Part shown: one piece after another, positions 58,335-64,000 of the stretch | How the letters are laid out: every line of letters begins with the position of its first letter | How positions within the stretch are numbered: the first letter of the stretch is position 1 | Assembly: GCF_014697625.1 (NCBI RefSeq) | Contig: NZ_JACJSG010000017.1 | Span: 1 to 64,000, forward strand | DNA from: Anabaena azotica FACHB-119 | GTDB taxonomy: Bacteria > Cyanobacteriota > Cyanobacteriia > Cyanobacteriales > Nostocaceae | Direction of reading: 5' to 3' | DNA length: 64,000 nt | The notes under the pieces: model-generated | Databases searched by the model: none | Seen by the model: only the letters and a program-made list of their open reading frames with translations | What the model was told of the DNA's origin: nothing | Position numbers and translations under genes: made by a program

Positions 58335-60167
58335 TTATTGATAACCTGCGGCTTGCAATAAAAACAGCCTGGCATAATGTCCACCATCTGCAAGTAACTC
58401 CTCATGAGTTCCCTGTTCTACCACTTCCCCATTGTCAATTACCAGAATTTTGTCAGCCATCCTCACAGTCGAAAAGCGGTGGGAAATCAAGAATACCATT
58501 TGATTTTGAGTTACGGCACGAAAATGGTTAAATATCTCATACTCAGCTTGGGCATCTATGGCTGATGTCGGTTCATCTAACACCAAAATATCAGCTTGAG
58601 TCCGCATAAAAGCACGGGCTAGGGCGATTTTTTGCCATTGTCCCCCAGATAACTCTTGCCCTCCCTTAAACCAACGCCCTAGCTGCGTCCCAAAGCTTTG
58701 GGGTAATCTTTCAATAAACTGTTGTGCCATACCTTTTTGGGCTGCTACTTGCCAACGCTTGCTATCGTCGAGATTTTCCACATCACCCACACCTATATTC
58801 TCGCCTACTGTGAACTGGTAGCGGACAAAGTTTTGAAAAATCACCCCAATACGGCGGCGTAATGCGTCCACATTCCATTCTTGTAAGTCCACTCCATCTA
58901 AGAAAATTCTGCCAGAGTCTGGTGTGTAGAGTCTGGTGAGGAGTTTAATTAAGGTAGTCTTACCAGAACCGTTTTCACCGACAATTGCTAATTTTTGCCC
59001 TGGTTTTAAATGCAGGGATATATTACGCAACGCAGGTTTAGAACTCCCTGGATAGGTAAACGAGACATTCTCAAAGCGAATACCATCTTGGGGTTTGCTA
59101 CCTCTGGTAACGTTCCCCCAAGGTTGAATAACTTTCTCTTCTAAAAATTCGTACAGGTTGGAAAGGTACAAGTTATCTTCATACATCCCACCAATGGATG
59201 TCAGGGCGCTGGCAAAGGTAGACTGTCCTTGACGGAAGACGGTGAGATACATTGTCATGTCTCCCAAGGAAATTTTACCGAAAACGGTTTCTATGACTAT
59301 CCAGGCGTAGGCGACATAAAAGGCTGCTGTACTCACCAAACCTAGCAGATATCCCCACAACCCCCGGCGGACAGTCAAATCTCTGTCCTCGCCATATAGT
59401 TGATTAAATACATTGTGGTATCTGCCCAACAGCATTTCACCCAGTTGATAGAGTTTGATTTCCGTGACATAATCTTCTCTACCAAGTAGGTTTTCAATAT
59501 ATTGCTGCTGACGTGTTTCTGGCGCACGCCAACTAAATAAACGAAAGGCTTCGCCCGCAAATCTAGTTTCGGCTATAAATGCCGGCATAGCTGCCACAAT
59601 TAACGCTACCACAGCCCAAAGTGAGAATTTGACTAACAAAACGCCGTAAGTTACTAAGGAAAGGGCATTCTGGACTAAGCCAAAGGTGCGGTTAACCAAA
59701 GAAAGGGGGCGTATTGATGCTTCTCTGCGAGCGTTGGTGATTTTATCATAAAACTCGGAATTTTCAAAATGAGCCAAATCTAAGGTTAGAGCTTTTTCTA
59801 AAATCAAGACATTGACTCGCTGACCCAGTAACACCCGCAGTAAAGATTGACTGATAGTCAACCCTCTTTGACTAGCTGCTAGTAAAGCTACGGCGATCGC
59901 TTCCAATCCCACATAAAATAATGGTGGATAGATATTGACAAAACTATCACCACCTGCTTTACCTTGGGATGAAGCCACCACCGCATCCACAATTAACTTA
60001 CCGATATAGGCGATCGCCGCAGGTAACAGCCCAGCCACTAGAGTTAAAGTAGCCAGAATAATAGTCATAGTGCGGCTAGTAGTCCACACCAAGTTTATCG
60101 CTCTGCCGCTATAGCGAAAAACCGCCAGTGATTGGCGCAGGGTATTTCGTCGCTTTTTACTCTTCAT
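58335..60167 (-). CDS. ABC exporter, fused permease-ATPase
   Basis: 610 residues: six membrane helices (about 30-330), then the ATPase with Walker A IVGENGSGKTTLIKLL, Q-loop IFQNFVRYQ, signature LSGGQWQKIALARAF, Walker B ILVLDEPTSAID, and H-loop LISHRFSTV. Half-transporter organisation, so it acts as a homodimer or with an unlinked partner. EDREDYVTEIKLYQ-type coupling regions resemble bacterial lipid, peptide or drug exporters (MsbA/lantibiotic-exporter class). Substrate unknown and no biosynthetic genes nearby. Confidence 0.93.
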   Translation of the reverse strand: MKSKKRRNTLRQSLAVFRYSGRAINLVWTTSRTMTIILATLTLVAGLLPAAIAYIGKLIVDAVVASSQGKAGGDSFVNIYPPLFYVGLEAIAVALLAASQRGLTISQSLLRVLLGQRVNVLILEKALTLDLAHFENSEFYDKITNARREASIRPLSLVNRTFGLVQNALSLVTYGVLLVKFSLWAVVALIVAAMPAFIAETRFAGEAFRLFSWRAPETRQQQYIENLLGREDYVTEIKLYQLGEMLLGRYHNVFNQLYGEDRDLTVRRGLWGYLLGLVSTAAFYVAYAWIVIETVFGKISLGDMTMYLTVFRQGQSTFASALTSIGGMYEDNLYLSNLYEFLEEKVIQPWGNVTRGSKPQDGIRFENVSFTYPGSSKPALRNISLHLKPGQKLAIVGENGSGKTTLIKLLTRLYTPDSGRIFLDGVDLQEWNVDALRRRIGVIFQNFVRYQFTVGENIGVGDVENLDDSKRWQVAAQKGMAQQFIERLPQSFGTQLGRWFKGGQELSGGQWQKIALARAFMRTQADILVLDEPTSAIDAQAEYEIFNHFRAVTQNQMVFLISHRFSTVRMADKILVIDNGEVVEQGTHEELLADGGHYARLFLLQAAGYQ

Positions 60168-60189
60168 TATTCATTTTATAGCGCGAATA

Positions 60190-60305
60190 CACCAGCCTTG
60201 GCTGTGTCTGCTATAACTGGGTACTGGGTACTGGGGACTGGGAGATGAGGGAGAATAGCTACTATAGACTATGGACTGTTGACTATTGACTATTGACGAA
60301 TATCC
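60190..60305. repeat. GGGTACTGGGGACTGGGAGA and GACTATT heptamer-type repeats
   Basis: Degenerate TGGGTACTGGGGACT units followed by GACTATAGACT/GTTGACTATTGAC runs (60222-60298) that reach the 3' end of the next gene. Confidence 0.75.
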
Positions 60306-60818
60306 TCAATCCCACCAATAGGTAACAACCACAGCATCACTAACCTGTGAAAAATCTTCGCCCCTTAGCGCCGCTTCTAATCGAGTTCTCAGTCGCCGCT
60401 TCAATCGTAAACCGTAGTCCTCATTCGTACTATCACTTACTTCTACAGAGTCAGCACGCCATTTCTTGCCCAAATCCAAAAGCTGAGATACTTTTGTATC
60501 TTGGTTCTCTGTCAAAATGTATAAAGTATCCGCAGGATAAGCAACAAAATGAATAATACTTGTTTCCGGCATCGGACGATAATTTGCCATCGCCAGCAAA
60601 GTATCAATTACACCAATAAAACTTAGACAATCTTCATCTGGTGCAAAGATTGGTTTTGTAAACAAAAAGCTTGCCCATAAATCATTGTGGGCGCAAAGGC
60701 CAGCAATTACCTCTTCGCCATTAAACTGATTAAAGCGACGCTGCCAAACCAGGGCTGCAAAAAGCTCTTGAGGAGAGTAAGATTGAGCAATGGATTGAAT
60801 TTTAGCCAAATCAAGCAT
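60306..60818 (-). CDS. Conserved-looking cytoplasmic protein, unknown
   Basis: 170 residues from the ATG at 60818 (GAGGAG about 6 nt upstream). Mixed alpha/beta with no signal or membrane helix. Notable stretches are LFAALVWQRRFNQFNGEEVIAGLCAHNDLWASFLF and a basic C-terminal region LRLKRRLRTRLEAALRG ending VVVTYWWD. I do not recognise the family. Upstream of the tRNA-Leu gene in reverse order, with a palindromic repeat between. Confidence 0.65.
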   Translation of the reverse strand: MLDLAKIQSIAQSYSPQELFAALVWQRRFNQFNGEEVIAGLCAHNDLWASFLFTKPIFAPDEDCLSFIGVIDTLLAMANYRPMPETSIIHFVAYPADTLYILTENQDTKVSQLLDLGKKWRADSVEVSDSTNEDYGLRLKRRLRTRLEAALRGEDFSQVSDAVVVTYWWD

Positions 60819-60837
60819 CACCACTCCTCGCTTATTC

Positions 60838-60902
60838 AGTTCGTAGTAAGGACTTTAGTCCTGTTCACCTTAACATCAAGTGATAAATCACTCACTACAA
60901 AC
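60838..60902. repeat. TTCGTAGTAAGGACTTTAGT element
   Basis: Ends TTCGTAGT and ACTACAAAC are inverted, with hairpins AGGACTTTAGTCCT and GTGATAAATCAC inside. A relative occurs at 38879-38935 with a different second hairpin. Confidence 0.75.
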
Positions 60903-60961
60903 AAAGCTGTTAAGCCTCTTACTCTTCAAAATTTTGAATGAGCGAATTTTGAATTTAATTA

Positions 60962-61270
60962 TGGGGGTGGAGGGACTTGAACCCTCACGACCGTTTAAGG
61001 TCAACGGATTTTCATTCTCCCGCAGCTTTCGCTACTGCCTAATGGCTTTGAGAATTGGACTCTCTCTTTACCCTCGCCTTGACGTTAGGGTAGCTCCCGT
61101 CGAGTCTCTGCACCTTCCCAAAATTTTGTAAGTTTTGGGCTTGGCTCAGGATTGCCTTGTCTGTTAACAGATTTAGGTTTCCCTGAGTTTGAGAGCATCC
61201 ACTTAAAGAATTTCTTCTTTAAGGCTCAATTTATTTAAGTCCGTAGCGTCTGCCATTCCGCCACACCCCC
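60962..61270 (-). tRNA. trnL-UAA: tRNA-Leu(UAA) interrupted by a group I intron
   Basis: Minus strand. The 5' exon (61237-61270) begins GGGGGTGTGGCGGAATGGCA and ends ACGGACTT. The 3' exon (60962-61012) begins AAAATCCGTTGACC and ends CCACCCCCA. Acceptor GGGGGTG pairs with CACCCCC. The anticodon stem ACGGA/TCCGT closes loop CTT-AAAA, giving anticodon UAA split after its first base. CCA is not encoded. The mature tRNA is 85 nt. This is the classic self-splicing intron position shared by cyanobacteria and plastids. Confidence 0.96.
61013..61236 (-). ncRNA. Group I self-splicing intron, 224 nt
   Basis: Starts AAATAAATTGAGCCTTAAAG and ends GGGAGAATG with the conserved terminal G. Core segments include GACTCGACGGGAGC, GAGAGAGTCC and AGCGAAAGCT. 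The variable P6b region is a compact hairpin CCCAAAAC-TTACA-AAATTTTGGG, shorter than in the 249-nt Anabaena 7120 intron as I recall it. No homing endonuclease ORF. Confidence 0.93.
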
Positions 61271-61641
61271 CCGTTTTATTGGGGTTATTTTGTAGAGGTG
61301 GTAAATACCTCCTCATCTATTTCACCAGTAAATGCGTGTTTTGTCCAACAAATTGAAAAATTTTTATCTTTGTTAGGAGATTTGCTGTTTCTAGCTCGGA
61401 CTTGCTTTTGCTTCCTCCTACTAGCTAGCTTTAGCTTCTTCAATCTTGTTTAACAAGACCGTTGCTTTTTTACTGCCTTTGTCATTGTAGCATTGTTTTC
61501 TTATTTTTACCAGTAAGAATCAGGAATTTTTTTTAGACTCATTTAAAAGCCCAATAGTTAAGCTTCCTGTCGGCTTCCAGTTCAGCCTATGATGGAAAAT
61601 AGATGCACCAATTGATCTAATCCACCTAAAACAAAGGATTT
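61271..61641. other. Divergent spacer between tRNA-Leu and ndhL
   Basis: 371 bp. It contains promoters for both sides; a GAGGTATTTACCACCTC hairpin (61296-61312 region) lies about 30 bp upstream of the tRNA. TTGCTTTTTTACTGCCTTTG near 61463 is pyrimidine-rich. No ORF. Confidence 0.5.
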
Positions 61642-61854
61642 ATGATTGTACCCCTGCTATATCTGGCTTTAGCCGGAGCCTATTTATTAGTTGTGCCAGT
61701 TGCTTTACTGTTTTATCTCAACCTGCGCTGGTATACGGCTAGCTCTGTTGAGCGCACCTTGATGTATTTTGTGGTATTTTTGTTCTTCCCTGGGCTGTTG
61801 GTTTTATCTCCATTTATCAACCTGCGCCCCCGTCCACGCAAAATCGAAGTTTAA
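61642..61854 (+). CDS. ndhL: NAD(P)H-quinone oxidoreductase subunit L
   Basis: 70 residues, two membrane helices (VPLLYLALAGAYLLVVPVALLFYLNLRWYTASSVERTLMYFVVFLFFPGLLVLSPFINLRPRPRK). This is the small cyanobacterial/plastid-specific subunit L of the NDH-1 photosynthetic complex, needed for cyclic electron flow and CO2 uptake. AAAGGA precedes the ATG by 6 nt. The order ndhL, DUF3007, trpA is conserved in cyanobacteria and supports the call. Confidence 0.92.
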   Translation: MIVPLLYLALAGAYLLVVPVALLFYLNLRWYTASSVERTLMYFVVFLFFPGLLVLSPFINLRPRPRKIEV

Positions 61855-61879
61855 TTAAAATTGGTAGGTCATAAATCTC

Positions 61880-62188
61880 ATGCGACGTATTGACGCTATT
61901 GGAATTGGCTTGGGCATTTTCATTATCGGTGGCTTGGCGTATTTAGGATTCCAAGTATTTGGTTTAGATGGTCAACAAGCTGGTATTTGGAGCCAAGTTG
62001 TACTTGTCATCGGGTTGATTGGCTGGTTAGCAACCTATGTCTTACGTGCGGTGGGAAATAATTTGACCTACCACCAACAACGAGAAGACTATGAGCAAGC
62101 TTTCTTCCAAAAACGCCTGGAAGAACTTTCCCCTGAAGAATTAGCGAAAATTCAAGCGGAAATTGAGCAAGAGCAGCAAAGTCATTAG
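61880..62188 (+). CDS. DUF3007 family membrane protein
   Basis: 102 residues with two membrane helices (IGIGLGIFIIGGLAYLGFQVF; GIWSQVVLVIGLIGWLATYVL). A charged C-terminus follows (LTYHQQREDYEQAFFQKRLEELSPEELAKIQAEIEQEQ). This conserved cyanobacterial/plastid family has been linked to NDH-1 or photosystem assembly through its neighbourhood. It starts 25 bp after ndhL, so it is co-transcribed. Precise function unknown. Confidence 0.88.
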   Translation: MRRIDAIGIGLGIFIIGGLAYLGFQVFGLDGQQAGIWSQVVLVIGLIGWLATYVLRAVGNNLTYHQQREDYEQAFFQKRLEELSPEELAKIQAEIEQEQQSH

Positions 62189-62345
62189 TCATTAGTCCAT
62201 AGTCAACAGTCAACAGTCCATAGTCAACAGTCATTAGTTTTTCTCCTCTGCTCCCCTGCTCCTCTGCTCCTCATCTCCCCCCACTCCCTCATCTCCCCCC
62301 ACTCCCCCATCTCCCCCCACTCCCTCATCTCCCCACTCTATCGTC
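62185..62345. repeat. CAACAGT heptamers and CTCCCCCCACTCCCTCAT tandem block
   Basis: GTCATTAGTCCATAGTCAAC-type heptamers (62185-62238) and then four or more units of CATCTCCCCCCACTCCC (62268-62335). The C-rich block is the complement of the G-rich array at 9500. Confidence 0.9.
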
Positions 62346-62405
62346 TGCGGTGGTCGGTTGTTTGATACTATTGACTACTGACCACTGACCACTGACTACT
62401 AACAA

Positions 62406-63206
62406 ATGACTGCTATTGCCGATCGCTTCCAAACCCTGAGACGGAATCAAGAATGCGCTTTAATTCCGTTTATTACTGCCGGTGATCCTGATTTAGAAAC
62501 TACAGCCGCAGCTTTAAAAATATTAGATAGCAACGGTGCAGACTTTATTGAGTTGGGCGTTCCCTACTCCGATCCTTTGGCAGATGGGCCAGTAATTCAA
62601 GCCGCCGCTACCCGTGCTTTACAAAATGGCACAAATCTGGAAAATGTCTTGTCAATGTTACAAGCCACTACTCCCAGTTTGCAAGCGCCAATTATTTTAT
62701 TTACCTATTACAACCCGATTTTGCACCGGGGAATTGACGAGTTTCTCGAACAAATCGCCTCTGCTGGTGTCGCTGGCTTGGTAGTGCCTGATTTGCCCCT
62801 AGAAGAAGCCGCAGGACTACTTAAAAGTGCCAGCGACAAGGGGATTGATTTAACTCTGTTGATAGCCCCTACAAGTTCATCCGAGAGAATAGAAGCGATC
62901 GCTCGTTCATCACAAGGGTTTATCTATTTGGTCAGTGTCACAGGCGTTACAGGGATGCGGAGTCAAATGGAAAGCCGTGTATCTGATATATTAGGGCAAA
63001 TTCGCGCTCTTACGGATAAGCCTATCGGTGTAGGTTTTGGTATCTCCAACCCAGAACAAGCAACCCAGGTGAAGCAATGGGGGGCGGATGCAGCTATTGT
63101 GGGGAGCGCCTTTGTCAAACGGTTAGCTGAAGGAACACCAGAACAAGGACTCAGTGCGATCGCCGAGTTTTGTCAAAGTCTGAAAGCAGCCATCAAAACA
63201 TCTTGA
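62406..63206 (+). CDS. trpA: Tryptophan synthase alpha subunit
   Basis: 266 residues, full length. It cleaves indole-3-glycerol phosphate to indole and passes it to TrpB. The catalytic Glu49 is in FIELGVPYSDPLADGP, where Asp60 is also present. LLIAPTSSSERIEAIARSSQGFIYLVSVTGVTGMR and GVGFGISNPEQATQVKQWGADAAIVGSAFVK give the phosphate-binding loops. trpB is not adjacent, as is usual for cyanobacteria. Separated from DUF3007 by a repeat-filled 217-bp spacer. Confidence 0.97.
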   Translation: MTAIADRFQTLRRNQECALIPFITAGDPDLETTAAALKILDSNGADFIELGVPYSDPLADGPVIQAAATRALQNGTNLENVLSMLQATTPSLQAPIILFTYYNPILHRGIDEFLEQIASAGVAGLVVPDLPLEEAAGLLKSASDKGIDLTLLIAPTSSSERIEAIARSSQGFIYLVSVTGVTGMRSQMESRVSDILGQIRALTDKPIGVGFGISNPEQATQVKQWGADAAIVGSAFVKRLAEGTPEQGLSAIAEFCQSLKAAIKTS

Positions 63207-63447
63207 TGATTCAGACAAAGTAGATTAAAAAGTATAACAGTATAGTTTTTTTATTCCTGTCGTGGTGGACAATTTCAAATTTATGGTCTTGAATATTAAC
63301 ATCGGATACTAGGCAGTAAAAAACTAGCTGATACAACAGCTTATATTTTGGGTATTATGTGTATTAATTAGGCTAGAAAAACTATGAGTGTGAGAGTAAG
63401 TCAGTCAAAAGTTATGAAAGTTACATCGCAGATGAGAGGTGAAGGCG

Positions 63448-64000
63448 ATGAGTGAAAGTATGGCATTTATCGGCGGTGTAGCCGTAGCTGGACTGGCGGC
63501 TCTCTTAATGCTCAAGGGAACTAATACAACCCTACAGCCTAACTTTGGTGTTGCTTCACAAATGCCAGCAACTGTAGTAGCGCCCCAAGTGATGCCGCCA
63601 CAGTATCAACCACCTTATGGGCAGCCAGCATATAATAATCCGCAACCAACAGCGCCTAATCCTGTGCAGAGCGTGGAATTGGAACGTTTGAAAATGGATC
63701 TTGAGCGCTTAAAGAATGATAACGAGCAACTCAGAGCGCAAAATCAACAACTCCAGTTCCAATTCCAAAACTGGAACAACGCCCAACAGATGCAGTTAGC
63801 CCAACAAAATACTCAAAGAGTAGCAGCTGCTGCGTTACCCGCTCAAGGCAATTGGTGGTCTTCCCCCATTGTTTGGGCTGTTGGCGGTGCGACTTTAACT
63901 GTTGGCGGTGGTATCGTGGTTGCTGGCGTGTTATCGTTATTCGCCGAACGTCCACGTTCTGCCCGTACTGTCCAAGTTATTCATCCCTATCCCAGCAATA
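63448..64000 (+). CDS. Membrane protein with coiled coil, truncated by window end
   Basis: At least 184 codons, open at the right edge. GAGGTGAAGG precedes the ATG. An N-terminal helix (MAFIGGVAVAGLAALLMLKG) is followed by a Pro/Gln-rich linker (APQVMPPQYQPPYGQP), a short coiled coil (SVELERLKMDLERLKNDNEQLRAQNQQLQFQ) and a second helix (WWSSPIVWAVGGATLTVGGGIVVAGVLSLFAE). The two helices around a periplasmic or cytoplasmic coiled coil suggest a structural envelope protein. Family not recognised. Confidence 0.75.
   Translation, partial: MSESMAFIGGVAVAGLAALLMLKGTNTTLQPNFGVASQMPATVVAPQVMPPQYQPPYGQPAYNNPQPTAPNPVQSVELERLKMDLERLKNDNEQLRAQNQQLQFQFQNWNNAQQMQLAQQNTQRVAAAALPAQGNWWSSPIVWAVGGATLTVGGGIVVAGVLSLFAERPRSARTVQVIHPYPSN

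Overview
The window comes from a filamentous, heterocyst-type cyanobacterium of the Nostoc/Anabaena group. The evidence is the many HIP1 octamers (GCGATCGC), the long 7-bp tandem repeats (TTGGTAA and CCCATTA types), a group I intron in tRNA-Leu(UAA), ndhL next to trpA, a CYP110-type P450, a CHASE2 kinase, and a sphR-sphS-phoU block beside two coiled-coil filament genes. From memory, that last order matches Anabaena PCC 7120. Nothing looks plasmid- or phage-like. The text is chromosomal, with roughly 30% spacer DNA packed with small palindromic elements.

Layout. 0-11.5 kb: heptamer repeats, a four-helix-bundle gene, a short RecQ, a PEP-CTERM protein, leuA, a NYN-domain protein, a CHASE2-Ser/Thr kinase, a rhomboid protease and a TPR protein. 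12-23.4 kb: a three-gene locus made of two paralogous giant TPR-STAND NTPase-WD40 proteins with a separate P-loop ATPase between them. One WD array is diversified (14 blades); the other is almost perfectly homogenised (12 blades). 23.5-27.4 kb: P450, cation/proton antiporter, CSP41b-like SDR. 27.7-36.3 kb: a surface-polysaccharide region (GT4, two sugar-phosphate transferases, gmd and fcl for GDP-L-fucose) interleaved with a folate cyclo-ligase, a cupin and an orphan ABC sugar permease. 37.4-43.3 kb: AMIN-beta-lactamase-fold protein, DUF1350 protein, a small protein and a membrane-tethered GTPase. 43.3-50 kb: a defence-like stretch with two tandem YefM/YoeB toxin-antitoxin pairs, a HEPN-like protein and a single-chain C5-methyltransferase/restriction endonuclease. 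50-55.7 kb: phosphate regulon regulators (phoU, sphS, sphR) and, divergently, two coiled-coil genes behind a consensus promoter overlapped by a LexA-box match. 55.8-60.8 kb: methyltransferase, metallophosphoesterase, ABC exporter, hypothetical. 60.9-64 kb: split tRNA-Leu, ndhL, DUF3007, trpA and a membrane protein cut by the window end.

The most informative signals are in non-coding DNA. (i) A 124-bp MITE with 5-bp target duplications sits between the antitoxin and toxin genes of one TA pair and supplies the antitoxin's present stop codon; the pre-insertion operon can be rebuilt by eye. (ii) The tandem TA operon is preceded by two palindromes with TGTAC/TGTACA cores, like the known yefM-yoeB operator. 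(iii) A perfect sigma70 promoter with an SOS-type box lies ahead of the coiled-coil filament genes. (iv) A second copy of the phoU terminator lies 2.6 kb away, on the far side of the restriction-modification gene. (v) A Zur-box-like perfect palindrome fronts a tiny lipobox ORF.

All similarity statements come from reading motifs and from memory of families. No database search was possible.
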